NCBI GenBank assembly: GCA_945787595.1
Contig: CALZJV010000012.1
Span: 1 to 25,897 of the forward strand
DNA length: 25,897 nt
Reading direction: 5' to 3'
From: an uncultured Desulfobacterales bacterium
Lineage (GTDB): Bacteria; Desulfobacterota; Desulfobacteria; Desulfobacterales; JAFDCJ01
How positions within the stretch are numbered: position 1 is the first letter of the stretch; each line of letters begins with the position of its first letter. Below, in pieces: positions 8,136 through 15,887 of the stretch. A model generated the notes under the pieces. That model made no database searches. It saw only the letters and a program-made list of their open reading frames with translations, and was not told the DNA's origin. Made by a program: the position numbers and the translations under genes.

Positions 8136-8151
8136 ATCAATTTGCATGCCA
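8136..8151 (-). promoter_or_regulatory. Sigma-54 (-24/-12) promoter of the radical SAM gene
   Basis: Minus-strand TGGCATGCAAATTGAT matches the RpoN consensus TGGCAC-N5-TTGCW. The GG element is intact, the 10-bp GG to G(C/A) spacing is exact, and the differences are T for C at -22 and A for C at the -12 dinucleotide. Transcription would begin near 8126, giving a leader of about 42 bases with a good ribosome site. The adjacent divergent gene encodes a sigma-54 activator. Confidence 0.65.
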
Positions 8152-8169
8152 ATTATTGAAGAAATACTA

Positions 8170-8223
8170 TAAGCTACTAAAATATATTGAGATTAAATAA
8201 TTATAAGAAAAAAATGTAGCTTA
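8170..8223. promoter_or_regulatory. 8-bp inverted repeat, candidate activator binding site
   Basis: TAAGCTAC (8170-8177) and GTAGCTTA (8216-8223) are perfect reverse complements separated by 38 AT-rich bases. They lie in the divergent gap about 45-100 bp upstream of the expected radical SAM transcript start, where an enhancer for a sigma-54 activator would sit. The repeat is seen directly; the binding role is inferred. Confidence 0.4.
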
Positions 8224-8287
8224 AAACGAAGACCTGGTGTACATTCAAGGTAGAGGCGTGTATACATTAGATGTTGGAAAGGTCACC

Positions 8288-9790
8288 ATGGCTGCAAAAT
8301 GGCATTTGTCTGTCGGCGATAGGAAATTTTTCAATCTGGTTCAACAAGCGGCTCTTGTAAACCCTTTCACCGAGGAGCGGAGCCTGATCAATCGTCAACT
8401 ATCCGGATTGCCGGATGACCATTCGGAAACGGAACACAATCAGAGAGGGGTTAATGCAGTTCGACGTCGGGTCAAATGCCTGGAGGATGCGGGCAGGGAT
8501 AATTTCAACGGCTATGTGAGCGAAGACAAGCTTCTGCTGAAAAGGGCTTATATTTTTGATTTCTTCCATGGCTTCATCGACCACTTTGATCGGCATATCG
8601 AGAAACAGTTGAATTCCGGAGACCATCCGGTCACGGTTTCCTTTTCTGATGAAGCCTTTGCCTACCTGGAACGAAAAGGATACACTGCTGAAGAAAAATT
8701 GCGGGCCTTCGGGTTTACCTTCCAGGTCTGGCGAGCTTTTTATTTTATTGTTCGGAATTTAGTGGGACGAAGTACCAGTATGAGAAAACTGCGCGAAAGC
8801 TTATGGAACAACGTTTTCACCCACAGTATGGAATTCTACACGCAGCATTTGTGGCAACGGATGGAAGATTTTTCCACGATCATAACAGGCGAAACCGGCA
8901 CTGGCAAAGGCACGGCTGCTATGGCCATCGGCCGCTCCGGTTACATCCCATTTGATGAAAAGAAAAAATGCTTTAAAGAAAATTTTGTGCGATCTTTCGT
9001 AACTCTCAATCTGTCACAATTTCCGGAAACACTGATTGAATCCGAGTTGTTTGGTCACAAGAAAGGCGCTTTTACGGGTGCCATGGAAGACCATCAGGGC
9101 ATATTTCAGAAGTGCAGCAAGTATGGATCTATATTCCTAGATGAAATCGGTGAAGTCTCCCATCCGATTCAGATCAAACTGCTTAAAGTGCTGGAAGAGA
9201 GGGTTTTCAGCCCGGTTGGCAGTCACCGGATCAATCGGTTTGACGGCCGCATCATTGCCGCCACCAACCGGCCGATCGATCAGCTTGTGGCTGACGGCAT
9301 GATGCGGCCGGATTTTTACTACCGCCTGTGCTCCGATGTCATCACGGTCCCACCCCTTCAAGATCGAATAAAAGATGATCGGGCAGAGCTCGAAGACCTG
9401 CTGACCATCATTGTTACAAAGACTCTGGGGACCGACTCAGCTAATATCGTCGGGCAATTGCGGCGGTTGATCGATAAACAGCTCGGCCCGGAATACGACT
9501 GGCCCGGTAATGTTCGAGAGCTTGCCCAGTGCGTGCGCAGGTTATTGTTGAATGAAACTTACACGGGGTTTAAAAAACCAATCGGAGAGGGGGCGTACGG
9601 CCCGTCCATCGACGTGGAGACAGCTGAAATCGACGCCCAGAGTCTTGTCAAAAAGTACTGTTATTCATTGTATCGGCGTTACGGTACATACGGCGAAGTC
9701 GCTCGCAGAACAAAACTCGATCGCCGTACGGTTAAAAAATACATCACTGATTACGGGCGGCAGGCGCCGGATGATAAAAGACTGATTTGA
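8288..9790 (+). CDS. Sigma-54-dependent transcriptional activator (AAA+ enhancer-binding protein)
   Basis: A 500-residue DNA-binding ATPase that remodels RpoN holoenzyme. The N-terminal ~190 residues are a largely helical sensor region (starting FFNLVQQAALVNPFTEERSL) in which I see no PAS, GAF, receiver or ACT motif. The AAA+ core follows: Walker A GETGTGKG (201-208), the sigma-54-contacting GAFTGA loop (260-265), Walker B SIFLDEIGE (281-289), then AATNRP and an R-finger region FYYRL. YDWPGNVREL marks the end of the core. A C-terminal Fis-type helix-turn-helix (about 467-488, YGEVARRTKLDRRTVKKYI) binds DNA. ATG8288 with GGAAAGG upstream is preferred to a GTG at 8237. It is divergent from the radical SAM gene, the likely target, and ends in a terminator. 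Confidence 0.94.
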   Translation: MAAKWHLSVGDRKFFNLVQQAALVNPFTEERSLINRQLSGLPDDHSETEHNQRGVNAVRRRVKCLEDAGRDNFNGYVSEDKLLLKRAYIFDFFHGFIDHFDRHIEKQLNSGDHPVTVSFSDEAFAYLERKGYTAEEKLRAFGFTFQVWRAFYFIVRNLVGRSTSMRKLRESLWNNVFTHSMEFYTQHLWQRMEDFSTIITGETGTGKGTAAMAIGRSGYIPFDEKKKCFKENFVRSFVTLNLSQFPETLIESELFGHKKGAFTGAMEDHQGIFQKCSKYGSIFLDEIGEVSHPIQIKLLKVLEERVFSPVGSHRINRFDGRIIAATNRPIDQLVADGMMRPDFYYRLCSDVITVPPLQDRIKDDRAELEDLLTIIVTKTLGTDSANIVGQLRRLIDKQLGPEYDWPGNVRELAQCVRRLLLNETYTGFKKPIGEGAYGPSIDVETAEIDAQSLVKKYCYSLYRRYGTYGEVARRTKLDRRTVKKYITDYGRQAPDDKRLI

Positions 9791-9824
9791 TCGCGATACC
9801 TCAGAAATGAACATTGCAGAAAAA

Positions 9825-9882
9825 GGGTCGCGTCTTCCTTCTTCACCCAAATCAAGAATGAAAACGCGACCCCTCGGTTTTT
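9825..9882 (+). terminator. Rho-independent terminator after the sigma-54 activator
   Basis: A perfect 9-bp stem GGGTCGCGT (9825-9833) / ACGCGACCC (9864-9872) has a 30-base loop that can pair a little further (CTTC with GAAA). A T-rich tract (GGTTTTTACC) follows. It lies 34 bases past the stop codon. Confidence 0.75.
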
Positions 9883-10087
9883 ACCTTTTAATAAGGCGAT
9901 CCCGGAATTCCCAATTTTATTATTGAATATCCGGTTTAGTTTTAACGGGAGCATCCGCTTTATTATATTTTAGCAATTGAAAGAATAATATTATTTCGAA
10001 AATTATTGATAAATTTAACGGGAATTATTATTTATTCTGATTAAGCCCGATCTACCAGAAACGAAAGCATAGATAAAGAAGAAAAAC

Positions 10088-11353
10088 ATGTTTAAATTCA
10101 TTCACGCAGCCGATGTTCATTTGGATAGCCCATTGCGCGGCCTATCTCGCTATGAGTCTGCACCTGCGGAATCCATTCGGGATGCCTGCCGCAGAGCCTT
10201 TGAGAACCTTGTAGATCTGGCCATTGAAGAAAAGGTCTCATTCGTTTTGTTGGCAGGCGATCTTTATGACGGTGATTGGAAAGATTATAGTACCGGTATT
10301 TTTTTTAGCCGGCAAATGGGCCGGCTCGGCCAACATGACATCTCAGTTTTCACTGTTGCCGGCAACCACGATGCCGCCAATCGAATGACCAAAGCCCTTG
10401 AAAGCCCCGCCAACACGAAGATTTTATCGTCTCGCAAGGTTGAAACAATAAGGTTGGATCAATTGGCGGTTGCGATTCATGGGCGCAGTTTTGGAAGGCA
10501 GCATGTTGATGAAAATCTTGCGGCAGGGTTTGCTGCTGCTGAGAAAGGAATCTTCAACATTGGCCTGTTGCACACCAGTCTCGATGGCCGCGCAGGCCAT
10601 GCGGTGTATGCCCCATGTTCGGCAGATGATCTACGCTCCAAAGGCTACCAATATTGGGCGTTGGGGCACATTCATAAGCAGGAATTTGTGTCCGAGGACC
10701 CATGGATCGTATTTCCAGGCTGTATTCAGGGACGTCATATTCGAGAAGCTGGTGCCAAGGGATGTGTGCTCGTCACCGTCGAAGACGGTGCGGTGAGTGC
10801 AGTTGAGAAGTGCCCGTTGGATGTTTTGCGTTGGGTCGAGTGCAGCGTCGATCTAACAAATGCTGCTGAAATGCGAGAAGTACTTGAACTCGCTCGAAAT
10901 TCCATTGAAAACCAAAGAGGATCAGCAGAAGGACGACCGATCGCAATGCGCATCCGTTTTGAAGGGGCAACCTCATTGTCGGATGAGCTATCAGCGTTTC
11001 CAGAACGTTTTGAGCAACAAATCAAAGCAATTGGCGCGGAAATTGCGGGTGATGATTTGTGGATCGAGAGAGTTGAGAATGCAGCGGTCGGCAAACTCGA
11101 TATGGAATCTGCGTTTTCCGAGGACAGCGCATTCGGAAAACTGCTCAAGGACATATTATCCACACCACACAATCCAGACGAAATAATTGGCCTCAAAGAT
11201 GTGATTGCCGATCTCAGACAGAAGATTCCATCAGAGGCTTTTGGCGCTGAAACCGTCTTGAATCTTGATGAAAATCAAACCGTCGAGCGATTGGTTGATG
11301 AGGCCAAACATATGCTGGTTGGCAGGTTGTTGGCAGATAGAGGTGTCAATTGA
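10088..11353 (+). CDS. YhaO-type DNA repair metallophosphoesterase (SbcD/Mre11-like)
   Basis: A 421-residue nuclease subunit. The calcineurin-like metal site is complete: D9 and H11 (DVHLDSP), D58 (GDLYDG), GNHD at 92-95, H162 (LLHTS) and GHIH at 193-196. The rest (about 230-421) is a capping and partner-binding region. Length and motifs match Bacillus YhaO-like proteins rather than classic SbcD. Together with the next gene it should form an Mre11/Rad50-like complex acting on DNA ends or hairpins; that role is family knowledge. The stop codon overlaps the next gene's start by four bases (TTGA), so the two are translationally coupled. The upstream region is AT-rich; the ribosome site (AAAGAAG) is weak. 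Confidence 0.92.
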   Translation: MFKFIHAADVHLDSPLRGLSRYESAPAESIRDACRRAFENLVDLAIEEKVSFVLLAGDLYDGDWKDYSTGIFFSRQMGRLGQHDISVFTVAGNHDAANRMTKALESPANTKILSSRKVETIRLDQLAVAIHGRSFGRQHVDENLAAGFAAAEKGIFNIGLLHTSLDGRAGHAVYAPCSADDLRSKGYQYWALGHIHKQEFVSEDPWIVFPGCIQGRHIREAGAKGCVLVTVEDGAVSAVEKCPLDVLRWVECSVDLTNAAEMREVLELARNSIENQRGSAEGRPIAMRIRFEGATSLSDELSAFPERFEQQIKAIGAEIAGDDLWIERVENAAVGKLDMESAFSEDSAFGKLLKDILSTPHNPDEIIGLKDVIADLRQKIPSEAFGAETVLNLDENQTVERLVDEAKHMLVGRLLADRGVN

Positions 11354-14300
11354 GAATCGACCGACTTGATATGATTGCATATGGTCCCTTCATCGACAGG
11401 TCTTTGAATCTATCTGACGGAGCTTCGGGACTGCACCTGATATACGGGGACAATGAAGCTGGCAAAAGTACCTCGCTGAGAGCCCTCATCGCGTGGTTAT
11501 TTGGTATTCCAACCCGTACTAACGACAATTACCTTCACTCGAACCCTCAACTACGAATTGGCGGTAAGCTAAGGCTTTCAGGCGGCGAAGAAATAGAATT
11601 CGTACGAAGAAAGGGTAAAAAAGGTACGCTGCTAGAACCGGGCACTGATGCTACCCTCGACGATTCGGTATTATCACCTTTTTTACCAGTTGGTATTGAT
11701 GAGAATCTATTCAAGAAATTGTATGGAATAGACCATGATGGACTGGTCGCGGGTGGCCAGGAGCTGCTGAATCAATCCGGCGACCTCGGTCAAGCACTCT
11801 TTAGTGCGGCGCTTGGAACCGCAAGTCTTCGCGAAATTTTGTCCGATTTACAAAATGGTGCCGAAGAACTTTTCAAGCCTAGAGCGTCTAAAAAGCTCGT
11901 GAACCGGGCGATATCGAGTTTCAAAGAAGCACAAAAGCGAATCAAGGATTCGAGTCTTCCTGTTGCAGAATGGAAAAGGCTGCGAAAAGAATTGACTGAC
12001 ACCCTTGCCGCCATTCAACAGGTTGAAGAAGATATCAATAGGAAAAGCAAAGAAAAAAGCCGTCTGGATAGACTCAATCGCGTAAAGGGTGCCTTGGCTG
12101 AGCGCCGTGCTGTAATGGCTCGAATTGAAGAATTGGGAGAAGTATTGCTTGTGCCGCAAGACTTTGACGACAAACGAAAAACCGCCAGTGACAAATTGCA
12201 AAGTGCCGGTGAAACTAAAAAAAGAGCTGAAGCTAAGCTAGCCCATCTGGAAGAAGAATCAGAAACGTTGAATGTTCGCAATGAATTACTGGATAACGAA
12301 GAGGCTATTCTGGCTATTTACAAAGAACTTGGCGCTGTTGAAACAGCAATTAAAGATCGTCCCAAGCAAGATGGGAAACAGCGTTTGTTGAGCAATGAGG
12401 CAGAGCAATTGTTAAAAGGGGTACGTCCCGATATCGGTCTTGATAATGCCGACCAGCTGCGACCGCTCACCAACAACAAAAAGTGGATCTCCGGTTTGGC
12501 TCAAAAACACAGTCTCTTGAACCAAAAGATGGAAAAAGCCGAAGCCACACTGCGGGATGTCGAAGACGAGCAAGAGACTATCAAGAAAGAGCTGGCTGAG
12601 CAGGCTCAATTGAATTTGGACCTATCCGAACTAAAGGCGTCGGTCGCTGCTGCTCGCAAGGCCGGTGATCTGGAGCAGCGATTGGCCGCTTCACAAAAAC
12701 GCGCTTCAGAAGAGAAAGTGGCCTGTCAGAGCGAGCTTTCCAGGCTCGGAAGATTTTCCGGAACAATCGAAGTGCTTTCTAGAGTTGCCATGCCGGTGCC
12801 GGAGACCTTGGACACTTTCGAGAAGCGCTTTGATCAACTAAACGAAAAAATTAGGGATAATGGTCGTCGGCAAAAAGAACTTGATGAGGAACAGAAACAG
12901 GCAGAGCAGCATCTAAAAGCGCTGTTATTGACAGGCGACGTACCGACAATTTCGGAGCTTGATGAAGCACGATTGAAACGCAACAACGGATGGAATCTCA
13001 TTAAGCAAAAGTACATCGAAGAATTCAATGTAGACAAGGAGATTGCAGAGTTTGCGTCTGATACCGATCTCCCGACATTATATGAGCAAACGGTTGACAT
13101 TGCAGATCAGGTATCGGATCGACTCCGGTTAGCCGCAGACCAGGTGGTCAAACGGGCGGATCTTGAGACAAAGGTTGAAAATCTGAAATCCCGCCACGAC
13201 GACATCACGCAAGAAGTCAAAAAGGCGCATATAGATAAAGAGGCGCATCAAGAGGAATGGGATTCTATTTGGATACCATTGGGAGTAACCCCTGGAAGTC
13301 CAAGGGAGATGAAACAATGGCTTCTTAGAGTAGACAAACTTATAGCGAACGTTCAGACAGCAAATACGGTTTCTGGTGATTCAAAAAAACTAGCTGAGGA
13401 TTGTAAAGCCATAAAGAAATCCGTCTCTTTACAGATATTAAAATTCGATAATTCAATAAGCTTGCAAGAGATGAGCCTTGAGGCCATGATTAATCTATGT
13501 GAACAGCGAATCGAGCGAGAGGAAGCTGCTCTCGAACGCAAGCGTCAACTAGAGCATTCGCTGGGCGATACCGAGATTCGCATTAAAAGAGCTGGCGAAG
13601 AGCTTACCTCAATTAAGAACGATCAAGCCAACTGGGCGCAGGAATGGGGCCAGGCGATTGAAGGTTTGGGGTTGAAAGCGGATGTCCACCCCCAACAGGC
13701 GACTGAGACTTTTGATCAACTATTGGCATTTTTTGAGAAATTGGACAAATCTGAGGAGCTTCGCAAGCGAATTTACGGCATAGATCAAGTATCGCAAAAA
13801 TTTGAAAAAAAAGTGTTCGAGTTTGCCGATGGTATTGGCTTCAAAAGAGACGACCAAGAGCCGATCACGATTGCCGCTCAGCTAAATCGTGACCTGAATG
13901 AGGCACGTGAGGCACGCGCCAGCCTCAAAAAGATAAAGATCCAGCAAAAAGAGATAGAGCAAGAAATCGAAGACGCTGACATAACGATTCGTACAGCACA
14001 AGAGCAGCTTGCTTCTTTGAGAGATCAAGCCCGTGTTGAGACAGACGATCAACTGGAATCGGCCGGGGAAAGCTCTCGAAAAAGGCGTGAGCTGCAGCAC
14101 AAGCTCGATACGATTGAACAAGAGCTCACACGCAATGGAGATGGCCTGAGTATTCCAGAGCTGGAAAAAGAAGCCGGCGAGTCGGATATCGATGCAATTG
14201 AGGGTGAACTGGAGATAGTCTCTTCGGAACTGAAAGAGCTGCAGGCAAATCGGGACACGTTACGCGACCAACGACAAACGGTTCAAAACGAGTTAAAGGC

Positions 14301-14862
14301 CAAGGATGGTAGTGCCTTAGCCGCCAACGCATCAGAGGAGGCAGAGCAACAACTCGCCACCATGGTTTCCGGCGTCGAGCAGTACCTTCGCCTGCAAATC
14401 GCTGCACTTATCCTTCAACAGCGAATAGAGGACTATCGCAAAAAAAACCAGGCTCCGGTCCTGGCGAGGGCCGGTGAGCTTTTTTCCAAACTCACCCTGG
14501 GGTCTTATGAGAATCTTCGGGATGAATTGGACGAAAGCGGCAAGCCCATCCTGCTTGGTGTTCGGCCAAACGATTTAGAGGTATCTGTCGATGGGATGAG
14601 CGACGGAACCCGAGATCAACTCTACCTGTCGCTCCGTCTCGCTACCCTTGAACAACATCTGAGTAAGGGAGAGCCGATGCCCTTTGTCGTCGACGACATT
14701 CTCATAGGCTTTGACGACAATCGTACAAGGGTCTGCCTCGAGGTCCTCGCGGAACTGGCGGTCAGTACCCAGGTCTTGCTTTTCACTCACCACCGGAGGG
14801 TCCTTGAGCTGGCAGGAGAGCTCGAAGCGAAGGCAGGAATTTATACCCATGGGCTGCATTGA
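11350..14862 (+). CDS. YhaN-type SMC-like ATPase (SbcC/Rad50-related, AAA domain with long coiled coil)
   Basis: 1170 residues. The N-terminal ATPase half has Walker A GDNEAGKS at 33-40. A very long coiled coil fills about 170-1040, rich in Glu, Lys and Leu heptads, with a break near the middle and no clear CXXC zinc hook. The C-terminal half has an ABC signature-like SDGTRDQLYLSLR (about 1084-1096), Walker B FVVDDILIGF (about 1112-1121) and the switch histidines FTHH (about 1145-1148). Such ATPases open and tether DNA for the partner nuclease (YhaO). The start is TTG11350, inside the upstream stop (TTGA), with AGAGGTG 7-8 bases before it. No terminator is seen after the gene. Confidence 0.92.
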   Translation: MRIDRLDMIAYGPFIDRSLNLSDGASGLHLIYGDNEAGKSTSLRALIAWLFGIPTRTNDNYLHSNPQLRIGGKLRLSGGEEIEFVRRKGKKGTLLEPGTDATLDDSVLSPFLPVGIDENLFKKLYGIDHDGLVAGGQELLNQSGDLGQALFSAALGTASLREILSDLQNGAEELFKPRASKKLVNRAISSFKEAQKRIKDSSLPVAEWKRLRKELTDTLAAIQQVEEDINRKSKEKSRLDRLNRVKGALAERRAVMARIEELGEVLLVPQDFDDKRKTASDKLQSAGETKKRAEAKLAHLEEESETLNVRNELLDNEEAILAIYKELGAVETAIKDRPKQDGKQRLLSNEAEQLLKGVRPDIGLDNADQLRPLTNNKKWISGLAQKHSLLNQKMEKAEATLRDVEDEQETIKKELAEQAQLNLDLSELKASVAAARKAGDLEQRLAASQKRASEEKVACQSELSRLGRFSGTIEVLSRVAMPVPETLDTFEKRFDQLNEKIRDNGRRQKELDEEQKQAEQHLKALLLTGDVPTISELDEARLKRNNGWNLIKQKYIEEFNVDKEIAEFASDTDLPTLYEQTVDIADQVSDRLRLAADQVVKRADLETKVENLKSRHDDITQEVKKAHIDKEAHQEEWDSIWIPLGVTPGSPREMKQWLLRVDKLIANVQTANTVSGDSKKLAEDCKAIKKSVSLQILKFDNSISLQEMSLEAMINLCEQRIEREEAALERKRQLEHSLGDTEIRIKRAGEELTSIKNDQANWAQEWGQAIEGLGLKADVHPQQATETFDQLLAFFEKLDKSEELRKRIYGIDQVSQKFEKKVFEFADGIGFKRDDQEPITIAAQLNRDLNEAREARASLKKIKIQQKEIEQEIEDADITIRTAQEQLASLRDQARVETDDQLESAGESSRKRRELQHKLDTIEQELTRNGDGLSIPELEKEAGESDIDAIEGELEIVSSELKELQANRDTLRDQRQTVQNELKAKDGSALAANASEEAEQQLATMVSGVEQYLRLQIAALILQQRIEDYRKKNQAPVLARAGELFSKLTLGSYENLRDELDESGKPILLGVRPNDLEVSVDGMSDGTRDQLYLSLRLATLEQHLSKGEPMPFVVDDILIGFDDNRTRVCLEVLAELAVSTQVLLFTHHRRVLELAGELEAKAGIYTHGLH

Positions 14863-14911
14863 CGATACTATTGAACAATCATAATTTCATAGGGTTCACG
14901 AAAAAAAAAGT

Positions 14912-15028
14912 TCACAATTTTAGGCAATGAGGGTCCGTCTGGCAAACCACAAAACCTGAAACAGCTGTGAAATCCATTACAACAACGCATCCGGCCCACG
15001 TCGGTAATGAAAGTACAAATTCGATCAT
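14912..15028 (-). pseudogene. Broken DUF4239-like gene, N-terminal fragment only
   Basis: A 38-codon frame beginning MIEFVLSLPTWAG reads like the first membrane helix of DUF4239 (bestrophin-like) proteins, which start with this kind of hydrophobic segment. It has GGAGGGC before ATG15028. After about 30 residues (VVVMDFTAVSGFVVCQ) it runs into CLKL and a stop; the rest of a normal gene of over 200 codons is missing. The first 30 bases, including the ATG, nearly match those of a second fragment at 22017-22198 on the same strand. It is not expected to be functional. The DUF4239 assignment is from memory of the family and is moderate. Confidence 0.5.
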
Positions 15029-15129
15029 GAGTGCCCTCCATAAACTCCGCATCAATGAACGAGGGTTGACCTGTCAGTGCAATTCCGGCTCCGATCAGCT
15101 CACCGGGTGCCAGTTGTGCGACCGCCAGA

Positions 15130-15163
15130 CGCTTTGCGACGGCGCAACCGGCATCGCAAAGCG
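15130..15163. repeat. Perfect 10-bp hairpin in the YhaN to K+ channel gap
   Basis: CGCTTTGCGA (15130-15139) and TCGCAAAGCG (15154-15163) pair perfectly around a 14-base loop. GCAACG-CT-CGTTGC follows immediately as a second small hairpin. There is no T-tract on either strand, so it is not a standard terminator. The rest of 14863-15366 holds the DUF4239 fragment and AT-rich DNA without a gene. Confidence 0.6.
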
Positions 15164-15352
15164 CAACGCTCGTTGCCAACCTAATACGGCCACAGCCTCA
15201 GAAATCAAACATAGAGGAATGAAATCGTCATTAGAAAAAAAACTAATCTCCCTAACCATCTTGGTACAAATCCGTTTTTGTGCATAAAATTTTTTTTAAC
15301 CTTTTAACCTTAAGCCCTGAACTGATTAACCCGAAACTAAAACCCGAATAGA

Positions 15353-15370
15353 TTGAGCGCTTTGGCTCAA
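15353..15370 (-). terminator. Weak hairpin at the end of the K+ channel gene
   Basis: TTGAGC-GCTTTG-GCTCAA forms a 6-bp stem overlapping the channel stop codon (TGA at 15369-15367). On the plus strand a short TTTTT lies 12 bases past it; on the minus strand the T-run is poor. It is a possible bidirectional transcript end. Confidence 0.3.
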
Positions 15371-15699
15371 TTAGAATTTTTCGATTTATTGATGCCTTTC
15401 ATGCTTTGACCAACCGCACGTATTGCCGCAGCAACCATCATCCCGGTAAAAATGATGCCGATGAGTCCCAGAAAAACGGCCAAAAGTCTAGCCACAGGCG
15501 TCTTAACGACAATATCGCCGTAGCCGATGGTCAGGCCCGTGATAAAGGAAAAGTAGAGGGCTTCTCCAAAAGGCATCTTTTCAATGTGAGAGATCACAAC
15601 TGCAATGCCGACTATCAGCGCAAACAGAGCCATAAAGACGGCATGGAACTGCCAGATAATTCTAAAGAGATGATAGCTGAAATGGATAAACATTTTCAT
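15367..15699 (-). CDS. Two-transmembrane potassium channel (Ion_trans_2)
   Basis: A 110-residue inner-membrane protein made only of a minimal K+ channel pore. TM1 is at about 17-37, the pore helix at about 45-56, the selectivity filter TIGYGD at 57-62, TM2 at about 70-93, and a short basic tail ends the protein. It would assemble as a tetramer. No regulatory RCK/TrkA-N domain follows, so gating is not evident. The family passes K+ with TxGYG; here the Val is replaced by Ile, which is common. GAGGA lies before ATG15699. It is downstream of a CPA1 antiporter on the same strand, separated by 188 bp holding a CTCGTCCTCGT repeat. Confidence 0.9.
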   Translation of the reverse strand: MKMFIHFSYHLFRIIWQFHAVFMALFALIVGIAVVISHIEKMPFGEALYFSFITGLTIGYGDIVVKTPVARLLAVFLGLIGIIFTGMMVAAAIRAVGQSMKGINKSKNSN

Positions 15700-15732
15700 T
15701 TTTTAGATCCTCAGATGCAGCTATTAGAGCTT

Positions 15733-15836
15733 GTCGTCGTAAGCCTTTTCGTCCTCGTCGTCGTGCTCGTCCTCGTACTCGGCAAATAATCGATCGCCCT
15801 CATCACGAACTTAGTCTTTTCGAGCACGAGTACGAG
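15733..15836. repeat. Degenerate TCGTCCTCGTACTCG repeat with inverted partner
   Basis: A run of CGTCCTCGTCGTCGTGCTCG-like units (15733-15781) is followed 39 bases later by CGAGCACGAGTACGAG (15821-15836), its reverse-complement style. A related piece, TTTTCGAGGACGAAAACGAG, lies at 17357-17376 upstream of the antiporter gene. It fills the channel to antiporter gap. Confidence 0.65.
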
Positions 15837-15887
15837 ATTGACTTCATTTTTTCTTTCGTCCTAAGGCGCCGAAAGTGGTTCGGTAAC

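Noticed and set aside
10006..10034. TTGATA-N17-TATTTA ahead of the YhaO-like gene as a promoter
   Set aside because: The -10 matches at only three positions and the whole region is AT-rich, so such matches are expected by chance.
15097..15113. Minus-strand CTGGCACCCGGTGAGCT, which resembles a sigma-54 promoter with correct GG-N10-GC spacing
   Set aside because: The TTGC half is poorly matched (TGAGC) and the only downstream frame is a broken gene, so it is either chance or a relic.
14868..15179. A 103-codon minus-strand frame and a 106-codon plus-strand frame in the gap after the YhaN-like gene
   Set aside because: Neither resembles a protein family. The minus frame overlaps the DUF4239-like start in another frame, and the hairpin at 15130-15163 lies inside both.
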